From: Niveispirillum lacus
GTDB taxonomy: Bacteria > Pseudomonadota > Alphaproteobacteria > Azospirillales > Azospirillaceae
Length of the DNA stretch: 64,000 bases
Assembly (NCBI RefSeq): GCF_002251795.1
Contig: NZ_NOXU01000030.1
Span: 1-64,000 of the forward strand
Reading direction: 5' to 3'
A program made the position numbers and the translations under genes. Positions 1-8,388 of this stretch are shown here, piece by piece; within the stretch, counting starts at the first letter, position 1; each line of letters starts with the position of its first letter. The notes under the pieces are model-generated. The model had not been told where the DNA came from and made no database searches. It saw only the letters and a program-made list of their open reading frames with translations.

Positions 1-1437
1 TTGGACGCGAACCATGAGATTGTGCCCATCCTGAACAAGGTGGACCTGCCGGCCGCCGATGTGCCGCGCGTGAAGGCGCAGATCGAGGATGTGATCGGGC
101 TGGACGCGTCGGATGCGGTGGAGATTTCCGCCAAGACCGGTCTGAACATTGAAGGCGTGCTGGAAGCCATCGTCACCCGTCTGCCGCCGCCCAAGGGCGA
201 CCGGGAGGCGCCGTTACAGGCGCTGATCGTGGATAGCTGGTATGATGCCTATCTGGGCGTCATCATCCTGGTGCGGGTGGTCAATGGCGAATTGAGGCTG
301 GGCCAGAAGGTGCGCTTCATGGCCACGGGGGCGACGCGTGACCTGGACCGTGTCGGTATCTTCACACCCAAAAAGGTGGCGGTGGACAAGCTGGGCCCTG
401 GCGAAATGGGCTTTGTCACGGCGGCGATCAAGGATATCCGCGACACCAAGGTGGGTGACACGATCACGGAGGAGCGCCGTCTGGCCCCGACTGCCCTGGC
501 CGGGTTCAAGCCCTCCATCCCCGTCGTGTTCTGCGGCCTGTTCCCGTCCGATGCGGCGGAGTTTGAGCATCTGCGCGATAGCTTGGGCAAGCTGGCGTTG
601 AACGATGCGTCGTTCCAGTATGAGACGGAAAGCAGTGCGGCGCTGGGCTTCGGTTTCCGCTGCGGCTTCCTGGGCCTGCTGCATCTGGAAATCATCCAGG
701 AGCGGCTGGAACGTGAGTTTGATCTGGACCTGATCACGACCGCCCCGTCGGTGGTCTACAAACTGCACATGACCGACGGCAAGATCATTGAGATGCACAA
801 TCCGGCCGACATGCCGGATGTGGTCAAGATCGACCATATCCAGGAGCCGTGGATCAAGGCCACCATCATGCTGCCCGATGAATATCTGGGCGGCATCCTG
901 GCACTGTGTACCGAACGGCGCGGGATTCAGAAGGACCTGACCTATGTCGGGGGCCGCGCCATGGTGGTTTATGAACTGCCGCTGAACGAAGTGGTGTTCG
1001 ACTTCTATGACCGGCTGAAGTCCATCAGCCGCGGCTATGCCAGCTTTGACTATCAGTTGGAAGAGTACCGCGAGGGCGACCTGGTCAAGATGTCGATCCT
1101 GGTCAATGCCGAGCCGGTCGACGCGCTGTCGATGATCGTCCACCGCAGTCAGGCAGAGTACCGGGGCCGCCAACTGTGCGAGCGGCTGAAGGACCTGATC
1201 CCCCGTCATCTGTTCAAGATCCCGATCCAGGCCGCCATCGGGGCCAAGGTGGTGGCGCGTGAAACCATCGCCGCCCTGCGCAAGGACGTGCTGGCCAAAT
1301 GCTATGGCGGCGATATCAGCCGTAAACGGAAACTTCTCGACAAGCAGAAGGAAGGCAAAAAGCGCATGCGGCAGTTCGGCGAGGTCGAAATCCCGCAGAG
1401 CGCGTTTATTGCGGCGCTCAAGATGGGTGATAACTGA
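1..1437 (+). CDS. lepA: Elongation factor 4 (LepA), 5'-truncated by the window edge
   Basis: This is the C-terminal 478 residues of the ribosome back-translocating GTPase LepA/EF4. The GTPase G4 motif NKVD is near residue 12 and the G5-like ISAKTG near residue 43. Domains II, III and V follow, then the LepA-specific C-terminal domain with the lysine/arginine-rich stretch around [18 protein letters not shown], and the protein ends KMGDN. The family is about 600 residues long, so roughly 120 N-terminal residues, including the P-loop, lie left of the window. The TTG at base 1 is not the true start. LepA binds stalled ribosomes at the inner face of the membrane. A terminator-like hairpin follows the stop codon. 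Identity is very secure. Confidence 0.97.
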   Translation: MDANHEIVPILNKVDLPAADVPRVKAQIEDVIGLDASDAVEISAKTGLNIEGVLEAIVTRLPPPKGDREAPLQALIVDSWYDAYLGVIILVRVVNGELRLGQKVRFMATGATRDLDRVGIFTPKKVAVDKLGPGEMGFVTAAIKDIRDTKVGDTITEERRLAPTALAGFKPSIPVVFCGLFPSDAAEFEHLRDSLGKLALNDASFQYETESSAALGFGFRCGFLGLLHLEIIQERLEREFDLDLITTAPSVVYKLHMTDGKIIEMHNPADMPDVVKIDHIQEPWIKATIMLPDEYLGGILALCTERRGIQKDLTYVGGRAMVVYELPLNEVVFDFYDRLKSISRGYASFDYQLEEYREGDLVKMSILVNAEPVDALSMIVHRSQAEYRGRQLCERLKDLIPRHLFKIPIQAAIGAKVVARETIAALRKDVLAKCYGGDISRKRKLLDKQKEGKKRMRQFGEVEIPQSAFIAALKMGDN

Positions 1438-1504
1438 TCAAACCTCGAACGGGCGGCTGATCTGATCAAGTTGGTGGATCAGACCGACTGTTTCCGGGTC
1501 AGAC

Positions 1505-1541
1505 AGGGGGGGGAGGCTGCATGGCCTGCCCCCTTTTATTT
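1505..1541 (+). terminator. Probable Rho-independent terminator of lepA
   Basis: A G-rich arm (about 1506-1519) pairs, with one mismatch, with a C-rich arm (about 1523-1534) across a short loop. A T-rich tail (TTTTATTTT) follows. It lies about 70 bases after the lepA stop codon. Confidence 0.6.
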
Positions 1542-1707
1542 TGGTTTCGCACGCGAAGCGGCCCGTCTGGGCGCCGGTTTCACGTCTGGCATAGTTGCGG
1601 GAAACTGGTTGGCCGAACGATTTTTCGGTTGGCGCGCTGGAGGTGCCAGACCGGACTTGCTAGTGTGGTTAACAGATGAGACCAAGGATGGGACCCCCGG
1701 AACAGCC

Positions 1708-2340
1708 ATGCGGAAGGTTTTGATCGGGTTGCTGTTCGCTTTGCTGGCAGGGGCTGCGGCAGGGGCAACGGTCCTTCCTGGCGATGACGCCGCAGGTACC
1801 GTGTCCCTTGCGACCGACCGGGTGCAAGAATATCCGCAGATTACCGGCGTGCTGCGTACCATGGCAACGGAACTGCTGGCTGAACCGGGCAATCTCGCCG
1901 CCCTTCGTCAGGCCAGCCGCGACAATGACGATCTTTCTGTCGACAGTATCGTCCAGCGCGATATCGCCTGGCGCCTGCAGGCCAAACGCGGTCGTGGTTC
2001 GCTGATCGACCCCGTGATGACCGGGCCGTTATCACAGTTTCTGGCCCTGCTGCGCTTTCCGCGCCAGGCCCTGTTGGCCGATCTGATCCTGACTGATGAT
2101 CGCGGTCTGCTGGTGGCGGCGACCCGCATACCCAGCGACTATGACCAGTCGGACGAGGCGAAATTCATCGCTCCAAACAGTAATCAACCCGGCGCGGTTC
2201 ATACTGAAGGCGCCGCCTATGACGAATCGGCCGATGATTATGTGGTGACGGCCAGCATCCTGCTGATCGACCCGGTCGATGCCCGGTCCCTGGGTGTGCT
2301 GTCTGCCAATTTCACCCTGTCGGCCTTGCAGCGGAACTGA
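1708..2340 (+). CDS. Exported PDC sensor-domain protein (orphan)
   Basis: I start this 210-residue protein at ATG 1708 (MRKVLIGLLFALLAGAAAGA), which gives a clean signal peptide; the open frame runs further upstream but there it overlaps the lepA terminator. The mature part looks like a single periplasmic PDC/dCache-type ligand-binding domain. The motif PSDYDQSDEAKF (about residues 145-156), then YDES and a closing DARSLGVLSANF, matches the pattern of PDC folds in chemoreceptors and sensor kinases. There is no transmembrane or kinase domain, so it is a free ligand-binding module rather than a complete receptor. No partner gene is adjacent. The hairpin at 2341-2362 ends the unit. Fold assignment is moderately sure; ligand is unknown. 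Confidence 0.65.
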   Translation: MRKVLIGLLFALLAGAAAGATVLPGDDAAGTVSLATDRVQEYPQITGVLRTMATELLAEPGNLAALRQASRDNDDLSVDSIVQRDIAWRLQAKRGRGSLIDPVMTGPLSQFLALLRFPRQALLADLILTDDRGLLVAATRIPSDYDQSDEAKFIAPNSNQPGAVHTEGAAYDESADDYVVTASILLIDPVDARSLGVLSANFTLSALQRN

Positions 2341-2365
2341 CGCCGGGCCCTGGGGCCCGGCGTTT
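2341..2365. terminator. Bidirectional terminator between the PDC gene and pyrE
   Basis: A perfect 9-bp GC-rich stem (CGCCGGGCC at 2341-2349 with GGCCCGGCG at 2354-2362) has a 4-base loop and is followed by TTT. It sits exactly between two convergent genes. The T-run is short. Confidence 0.6.
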
Positions 2366-2381
2366 GCGGTAAGGGGGGCCG

Positions 2382-3059
2382 TCAGCCCTTGGCCTCATTC
2401 CCGCCATTGCTGGCCGACCAGGCCTCCGGCGCGTGCAGGAATTTTTCCACTTCGCCCAGCGTGTGGCTGTCGAAATAATTGCCGTCCCGCGCGACCCGCA
2501 GCACATCCCACCAGGTGGCCAGTGCGTGCAGTTTCACGCCCATGTCTGCCATGGTCGCTTCCGATTGCGGGAAGATGCCGTAATGGAAGACCACCCAGAT
2601 ATGTTCAACAATGGCCCCGGCATCCCGCAGCGCGTTGACGAAGTTGATCTTCGACCCGCCTTCGCTGGCCAGATCCTCCACCAGCAGCACACGCTGGCCT
2701 TCCAGCAACTGCCCTTCGATCTGGGCATTGCGGCCAAAACCCTTGGGCTTTTTGCGGACATAGAGCATGGGCAGATCCAGGACGTCCGACACAAAGGCGG
2801 CATAGGGGATACCCGCCGTCTCGCCACCGGCAACGGCGTCAAACGCCTCGAACCCGGCTTCGCGGCACAGTTGATCCTTGGCGGCCTGGATCAGGAACCG
2901 CCGCGCACGCGGGAAGCTGATCAGCTTCCGGCAGTCGATATAGACGGGGCTGGCCCGGCCCGACGTGAAAATGAACGGCTTCTCCGCATTGAACAGGACC
3001 GACTTGGTCTCAATCAGGATGCGGGCCGTCTGGGTAGCGGCGGTGGCGGCGTCGATCAT
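2382..3059 (-). CDS. pyrE: Orotate phosphoribosyltransferase
   Basis: This 225-residue cytosolic enzyme transfers phosphoribosyl from PRPP to orotate, giving OMP in de novo pyrimidine synthesis. The PRPP-binding loop [14 protein letters not shown] (about residues 124-137) is the type I PRTase signature. [15 protein letters not shown] near residue 31 and [15 protein letters not shown] near residue 102 match the OPRTase substrate and flexible-loop regions. Length is close to the 213 residues of the E. coli enzyme, with a short tail. It starts 30 bases after the pyrC stop on the same strand, so pyrC-pyrE is very likely one operon carrying two steps of the same pathway. Confidence 0.95.
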   Translation of the reverse strand: MIDAATAATQTARILIETKSVLFNAEKPFIFTSGRASPVYIDCRKLISFPRARRFLIQAAKDQLCREAGFEAFDAVAGGETAGIPYAAFVSDVLDLPMLYVRKKPKGFGRNAQIEGQLLEGQRVLLVEDLASEGGSKINFVNALRDAGAIVEHIWVVFHYGIFPQSEATMADMGVKLHALATWWDVLRVARDGNYFDSHTLGEVEKFLHAPEAWSASNGGNEAKG

Positions 3060-3089
3060 GGGATGGTCCTGCGCGAAGGGTGGAGAATG

Positions 3090-4142
3090 TTAAACCAACC
3101 GCCAGTCCAGGCGTTCGCCCGACCGGAAGGGAAGCACGGCAGCTTTGCCATCAATATCCAGGATATCGGGCACGATCAGGCCGCTTTTTTCCAGGGTGAT
3201 GGTATCGTCATTAGGGGGCAGGCCGTAATAGGCGGGGCCGTTCAGGCTGCTGAAGGCTTCCAGGCAATCGAGCTTGCCCTCTTCATCGAAGACCTGGGCA
3301 TAGAGTTCCACAGCGGTTGCGGCAGTATAAATGCCGGCGCAGCCGCACGCGCTTTCCTTGGCGCCGATCGGGTGGGGGGCGCTGTCGGTACCAAAGAAGA
3401 ACCAGGGCTCCCCCGACGTTGCCGCTTCGCGCAGGGCCAACCGGTGTGTCTCTCGCTTGGCGATGGGCAGGCAGTAAAGGTGCGGACGGATGCCGCCGAC
3501 AAAGATGCTGGACCGGTTGATCATCAGATGATGGGCCGTGATGGTCGCGGCCAGCCTGCCCGAGGGTCCGTACTGGCGTACCACCGCCACGCCTTCGGCC
3601 GTGGTGATATGTTCCAGGACGATCTTCAGATCGGGGTGACGGTCCCGGATCTTGGGCAGGACGGTGTCAATAAACACAGCTTCGCGGTCGAAGATATCGA
3701 CCTTCGGGTCCGTCACCTCACCATGCACCAACAGGGGCAGGCCGACCTGGGCCATACGGTCCAGTGCGGGGGCCACTTTGTCCAGATCGGTCACCCCATG
3801 GGCGGAATTGGTGGTGGCGTGGGCGGGATACATCTTCACGGCAGTTAAGATGCCGGCCTTCTTGCCCGCTTCCAGATCGTCGGGGTCGGTGCCATCGGTC
3901 AGGTAAGCCGTCATCAACGGCTGGAACCGGCTGCCGGCGGGCAGGGCGCCCAGGATCTCTGCGCGGTAGGTTTCGGCCTGCGCCGCCGTGATGACGGGGG
4001 GGACGAGATTGGGCATCACGATGGCTCGGCCCAACTGTGCCGCCGAATGTGGCAGCACGGCGCGCAGCATGGCACCGGTGCGCAGATGCAGGTGCCAGTC
4101 GTCCGGGCGGCGGATGGTCAGGCGGTGCGGGTGCTGGGTCAT
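3090..4142 (-). CDS. pyrC: Dihydroorotase (homodimeric type)
   Basis: PyrC closes N-carbamoyl-aspartate to dihydroorotate. The 350-residue product starting [10 protein letters not shown] matches the length of E. coli PyrC (348). The metal ligands H-x-H appear as DWHLHLR (residues 15-21). The lysine that becomes carboxylated is in [13 protein letters not shown], further ligands are in EHITT, and the catalytic aspartate is in FFGTDSAPH. An in-frame start lies 57 bases further upstream, but it adds non-conserved residues, so I use the ATG at 4142. It precedes pyrE by 30 bases in a likely operon. Confidence 0.95.
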   Translation of the reverse strand: MTQHPHRLTIRRPDDWHLHLRTGAMLRAVLPHSAAQLGRAIVMPNLVPPVITAAQAETYRAEILGALPAGSRFQPLMTAYLTDGTDPDDLEAGKKAGILTAVKMYPAHATTNSAHGVTDLDKVAPALDRMAQVGLPLLVHGEVTDPKVDIFDREAVFIDTVLPKIRDRHPDLKIVLEHITTAEGVAVVRQYGPSGRLAATITAHHLMINRSSIFVGGIRPHLYCLPIAKRETHRLALREAATSGEPWFFFGTDSAPHPIGAKESACGCAGIYTAATAVELYAQVFDEEGKLDCLEAFSSLNGPAYYGLPPNDDTITLEKSGLIVPDILDIDGKAAVLPFRSGERLDWRLV

Positions 4143-4375
4143 CGCGGTCGGGTCCCCTGGAGCCAAGTGCCCGATGTCTAGGGCCAAAGCCCGCCACACT
4201 CAAGCGCCGCTGCGGAAGGCCGGGCTTGCGCCCGTGTCGGGGGCACTGTTCCCCATTGTCGGGGCACAAGCCTTTTCGGCGCTATGCAGGCCAGCGGAAA
4301 TGGCCCCTGTAGCCCGCCATCGCGGGTCTTAGAATGGAGGATGGCTGCGTCCAATGCGAAAGGGGTCACCCAATC

Positions 4376-4843
4376 ATGCCGGGCAAGGAACATCATTACG
4401 CCGTCACTGTCACGTGGACTGGCAATCACGGTGAAGGCACCAGTGCCTACCGCGCCTACAGCAGGGATCACCTGATCAGTGCCCCTGGCAAACCTGCGAT
4501 CCCCGGTTCCGCCGATCCGTCCTTTCGTGGCGATCCGGCCCGCTGGAACCCGGAGGATCTGCTGGTCGCGTCCCTGTCCGCCTGTCACAAGCTTTGGTAT
4601 CTCGGCCTGTGCGCTGCCGCTGGCATCGTGGTCACCGATTATGAAGATCGGGCCGAAGGCTGGATGGTGGAAGCGGCAGGCGGGGAGGGGCAGTTCACCC
4701 GTGTCCTGCTGCGCCCGCGGGTGACCCTTGCCCCCGGTTCCGACCGCGGCACAGCCGCCCATCTCCACCACAAGGCCCACACGATGTGTTTCATCGCCCG
4801 GTCGGTGAATTTTCCCGTCGAGGCGGAGCCGGAGTTCGTTTGA
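4376..4843 (+). CDS. OsmC-family peroxiredoxin-like protein
   Basis: The product has 155 residues from the ATG at 4376 (MPGKEHHYAVTVTWTG); an earlier in-frame ATG at 4334 lacks conserved sequence. OsmC/Ohr proteins are small homodimers that reduce organic hydroperoxides through two cysteines. Here the expected pair appears as LSACHKLWYL (about residue 70) and HTMCFIARS (about residue 137). NPEDLLVASLSACH is the typical family signature. Closest in pattern to YhfA/OsmC-like proteins rather than Ohr. The last codons and the stop codon lie within the first copy of a 24-bp tandem repeat that continues beyond the gene. Confidence 0.88.
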   Translation: MPGKEHHYAVTVTWTGNHGEGTSAYRAYSRDHLISAPGKPAIPGSADPSFRGDPARWNPEDLLVASLSACHKLWYLGLCAAAGIVVTDYEDRAEGWMVEAAGGEGQFTRVLLRPRVTLAPGSDRGTAAHLHHKAHTMCFIARSVNFPVEAEPEFV

Positions 4844-4917
4844 GTGGCGGAGCCGGAGTTCGGTTGAGGGGCGGAGCCGGAGTTCGGTTGAGGGGCGGAG
4901 CCGGAGTTCGGTTGAGG
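4822..4917 (+). repeat. 24-bp tandem repeat, four copies, starting inside the osmC-like stop region
   Basis: Copies lie at 4822-4845, 4846-4869, 4870-4893 and 4894-4917, with core GGCGGAGCCGGAGTTCG. Copies 2-4 are identical and the first differs at two bases. A degenerate partial fifth copy begins at 4918. The first copy encodes the last residues of the OsmC-like protein plus its stop codon. Because 24 is a multiple of three, every copy repeats an in-frame TGA. Confidence 0.95.
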
Positions 4918-5020
4918 GGCGTCGCCGGTGATTTTATGGGTGCCGCATGGAGCACCGTTCAGCCGGACCCTTCATCGTCTGGTCGTCGCGTCGACCAGAC
5001 GTCCCTCAACACCCCACCGG

Positions 5021-8000
5021 TCAGGCGGCGTCACAGACCGTTTCGGATAAACCCGCCAGGACCAGGGCACCCATAGCGAAATGTTCGGCGGCCTTGACCG
5101 GGGACAGATTATAGAAACCCTTCCAGGCCACGGCCTCATTGACCTCTGCCTGTCCCGGATGGGTCTGGTGCCAGTGGCGTTCAACGGCGGCTGCGATGAT
5201 GCGGTCGGTAGAAATCAGGCCCGGCAGGCGGACATTGCTGTGGACAGACAGCATTTCCGACACGGCCCACAGCGCTTCAACCGTCAGTTGCCGATATTCC
5301 GGGTTCATGATGCGGTCCAGCCGCGCCTCCACCTCACGCGCGAAATCCCGTTCGCCTGGCGTGCGGTCGGCGCGCAGGGTGGCGCTGTCCAGGCGCATTT
5401 CCTGGTGGCTGGGATCGGCGATGATCAGCCCGTCGCCATGGCGCAAAAGCCCCCATACCCGCTGGAAAAACGCATCGGGCACCGGCAGCAGCGTACCCGT
5501 TGTGTCGCGCCATCCCCACCAGTCGCCCCCCGTCAGCACGGTAGCCGTCCAATCCTCCATGGCAAATTCCGGCTGATCAACGGCGCTACCCCGTGACAGG
5601 ACGGGCAGACAGAAATCCCCCGTCATGCCGGGACAGCGCGAGATCAGGCGGCGCAGGCGGGTCAGGATGGCGTGCGGCCCTTCTGCCTTCAGCACCTCCA
5701 GCCCCCCGGCATCCGACAGGCCGCGCTGCCGCGCCACCGACCGGATCAGCAGGCCCAGAAGGTCGGCCGGGCGCAGCGACAGGGTGTAGCGGAACAGCTC
5801 CGGGCTGGCCTTGATCAGGGTGCCACTGAACAACAGCATTTCTTCGCGCAGCATCAAGGTGGCGGGGTCACCGCCGATGGTGGCGAGGCGGGCAGAGATA
5901 TCGGCATTGGCCAGTGGCCGGTCTACGGTACTGGCACCCAGGATCACGTGTTTTTGCCGAACCACAATCTCCTTCACCGCATCCTGCAACCGTTCATCAT
6001 GGCGGTTCAGCAGATGGGCCAGAGGGCGGACAATGTCCCAGCGGCCGGCATGGCCGGCGGCGCGATAGAGATTCTCCGCCCGCTGCCAGAGGGGCACACC
6101 GCCATCGGGCACAAAATCCCGCCCCTGCCGCTCCCATAGCAGCATCAGCATCAACAGGTACCAGTCGGCGCGGCGTTCAGCCTCCAGCGATTTGGCCAGC
6201 CAGGGCGTATCGCCCTCCTCAATCCAGCGGCGATCCTCCCCGCCCGGTGGCGGCGCCTTGAACTCGAAGGCGTCGTTACCAGCCCAGGCGCGGACCGGGC
6301 GTGCAGTGACCGGGCAGGACGGGGCGATCTCTTCAAAGGCCACAATACGCGCGCCACCATAGGCATCGATCAGATCGCTGCCCCGAACCACCAGATCCGG
6401 CACACGGCCCGCCACAAGGTCGGCCAGGGTTCGGCCCAGTTCCGTAAACCCGTCACCCGCGGCCATGCCCTTCGACACGGGGAACACCAGCAGCGGCGGT
6501 TTGGTGAACGTCCAGGTCCGGTTGATATAGGCAATTTCCGACAGCAGCCGGTCGACCAGGAACCGATGGTCATAGGTGAAATAGAAGCCATCCTGTTCAT
6601 CGACAAAGGTGGGCACGATCACCGCCGGCTGCCCGGCAAATCGAAAACCGCAAGCGGTGATCAGGGTACCCAGCCGGCGTGGCGGCCGGCCGGTCAGGCC
6701 CAGGGCCGCGCACCGGCCCAGTTCCGCCAGGGCACCGACCAGCACATCGACATGGCAGATATTGATGGACCCGCCAGCCTGTGCCAGCGTCTGACAACTG
6801 ACACCTTGTTCCTTCAGTTGTGCCCGGACCTTGTCATCCTCCGCCAGGACCACCAGGCGCACCGGCACCGGCGGCTTGGGTTTCAGCTTGGCGCGGCGGT
6901 TCAGCGGGTCGACATCGCCCGGTGCCAGCAATCCCTCGTCGATCAGTAATCCCATGATGAACAGGCTTTGTGCCCATAGCAGGGGCACATTCTCGTTCGG
7001 CACGCGCTTCTGGCTGCCCGGATGCGCGCGTTCAGCCTCTACCGCCTCTTCCGGTACGATGAACAGTTCTGGCAGCAGGGCGTCGCCCCCGCGTTCGACC
7101 AGCAGGCTTTCCAGCTTCTCGCGCCAGGACGCTGCCCCGCGTGTATCCCCGGTCAGCAGGGCGGTGACATAAAAGTAGGTGTAAAAAAGCGGCCACTCGC
7201 TTTCGATGCCGCGGAACCGCTCCAACTCGCCGGCCTCATAATGCAGGCGGGTATGGTCCTCCAGCACCGTCTGGTGCCCGTCGGTCAGGAAGCGTTTGCA
7301 GCCATAGGGGCCGCCCAGCTTGGTCAGGATCTCATTGCGGGTGCGCTCCACCAGATCGGGCGCATCCACCGCGAAGGCTGGCCAGCCGATAATACCCAGC
7401 GTGGCTGCATCCACCTCCTTGGACCCTGATTCGCGCGGCAGCAGCGCCTCCACGGTGGCGCGCGCGCGCGCTATCTCATCGGGGACCGCATGGATGACGG
7501 CGACACGGCCCCCATCCTCCCCGAACAGGTCCAGGCCCTGCATGGCCTCCATCGCCGCCTTGGCCATGCCAATGGAGCTGGCATTGAGTTCCACGGCGCC
7601 GTCATTGATCTTGCGACCGCGTTCCCAGATGCCGAAATCGGCGATGCGGTAGGCCGGGCCGATGTAATGGACAAGATTTTGGACAAACGCCACCTCGTCC
7701 AGCGTGTAGATGACCGACATACCCGACCGTGTCATCTGTGCCAGCATCAGCAGGAACAGCGACGTGGCATCGATCTGCAAATGGCCCCAGCCATCATCGG
7801 CGGCCACCGCCTCACCCGTACTGGCGGAATAGATGGCGTGCAGGCTATCCAGCGGGGCTTGGCTGTGCTTGAACCGCTCAACCTTGGCCGCCTGGCGCAT
7901 CATGGCCTGTAACAGGCCACGCATGGTCTTCACCACGCTCTGTTCCAGCAGGCGGGCACGGGCCGGGCTGTCGCCCCGGCGGCGATAGGCCAGCGACAGG

Positions 8001-8218
8001 GCCCAGGGACCGATGATTGAATAGACGTTATCGCGCACCCAGGCATGGGTGTAATTGCCATGGACGGTCACCGCTGTGCTGGCCGGCAACAGGCCTGTAA
8101 TCGGATGCTGCCGCGACAGGATCACCCGGTTTACATGGTCGAACAACCGGTCCAGCGCGGTCTTTACCGCCTGTCCCCCCTGATGGCCGATCCCCTTTGG
8201 CAATGGCGATTCCGGCAT
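5021..8218 (-). CDS. Large GH15-type glucoamylase / phosphorylase-kinase alpha-beta-like protein
   Basis: The 1065-residue cytosolic protein has no signal peptide or membrane segment. Near residue 45 it carries LLPASTAVTVHGNYTHAWVRDNVYSIIGPWALSLAYRRRGD; the AWVRDNVYSI core is typical of the (alpha/alpha)6 barrel shared by GH15 glucoamylases and the alpha and beta subunits of eukaryotic phosphorylase kinase. Length and pattern fit the phosphorylase-kinase-like bacterial subgroup better than secreted glucoamylases (about 400-600 residues). It is transcribed away from malQ across a 170-base region, which points to glycogen or maltodextrin metabolism. No kinase (gamma-like) subunit is encoded here. 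Whether it hydrolyses glucan or only binds it cannot be read from the sequence. Confidence 0.75.
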   Translation of the reverse strand: MPESPLPKGIGHQGGQAVKTALDRLFDHVNRVILSRQHPITGLLPASTAVTVHGNYTHAWVRDNVYSIIGPWALSLAYRRRGDSPARARLLEQSVVKTMRGLLQAMMRQAAKVERFKHSQAPLDSLHAIYSASTGEAVAADDGWGHLQIDATSLFLLMLAQMTRSGMSVIYTLDEVAFVQNLVHYIGPAYRIADFGIWERGRKINDGAVELNASSIGMAKAAMEAMQGLDLFGEDGGRVAVIHAVPDEIARARATVEALLPRESGSKEVDAATLGIIGWPAFAVDAPDLVERTRNEILTKLGGPYGCKRFLTDGHQTVLEDHTRLHYEAGELERFRGIESEWPLFYTYFYVTALLTGDTRGAASWREKLESLLVERGGDALLPELFIVPEEAVEAERAHPGSQKRVPNENVPLLWAQSLFIMGLLIDEGLLAPGDVDPLNRRAKLKPKPPVPVRLVVLAEDDKVRAQLKEQGVSCQTLAQAGGSINICHVDVLVGALAELGRCAALGLTGRPPRRLGTLITACGFRFAGQPAVIVPTFVDEQDGFYFTYDHRFLVDRLLSEIAYINRTWTFTKPPLLVFPVSKGMAAGDGFTELGRTLADLVAGRVPDLVVRGSDLIDAYGGARIVAFEEIAPSCPVTARPVRAWAGNDAFEFKAPPPGGEDRRWIEEGDTPWLAKSLEAERRADWYLLMLMLLWERQGRDFVPDGGVPLWQRAENLYRAAGHAGRWDIVRPLAHLLNRHDERLQDAVKEIVVRQKHVILGASTVDRPLANADISARLATIGGDPATLMLREEMLLFSGTLIKASPELFRYTLSLRPADLLGLLIRSVARQRGLSDAGGLEVLKAEGPHAILTRLRRLISRCPGMTGDFCLPVLSRGSAVDQPEFAMEDWTATVLTGGDWWGWRDTTGTLLPVPDAFFQRVWGLLRHGDGLIIADPSHQEMRLDSATLRADRTPGERDFAREVEARLDRIMNPEYRQLTVEALWAVSEMLSVHSNVRLPGLISTDRIIAAAVERHWHQTHPGQAEVNEAVAWKGFYNLSPVKAAEHFAMGALVLAGLSETVCDAA

Positions 8219-8263
8219 CTGGCACCCCGTTACAAAAACACCCCAAACACATCCGCAATGAGA

Positions 8264-8295
8264 GTAACAGCGTTACAGGTCTGCGCAACTGTTGC
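8264..8295. promoter_or_regulatory. Paired palindromes (candidate operator) between the GH15-like gene and malQ
   Basis: GTAAC-AGC-GTTAC (8264-8276) is a perfect 5-bp inverted repeat, and GCAAC-T-GTTGC (8285-8295) is a second one centred about 20 bases away. An extra GTTAC half lies at 8229-8233. They sit in the 170-base divergent region that must hold both promoters. Short perfect palindromes of this type resemble LacI-family operators, but no regulator gene is nearby. Confidence 0.45.
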
Positions 8296-8388
8296 ATTGC
8301 AGCATGGCTTACGAAATCATGGGAAGATTGGGTCGGGGTGATAGGATCACGCCCGCGACCCGGCCCCAGTGGAAAGACCCGCCCGACC

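Noticed and set aside
1-3. TTG at base 1 as the lepA start codon
   Set aside because: The GTPase P-loop and about 120 residues are missing, so the window simply begins inside the gene.
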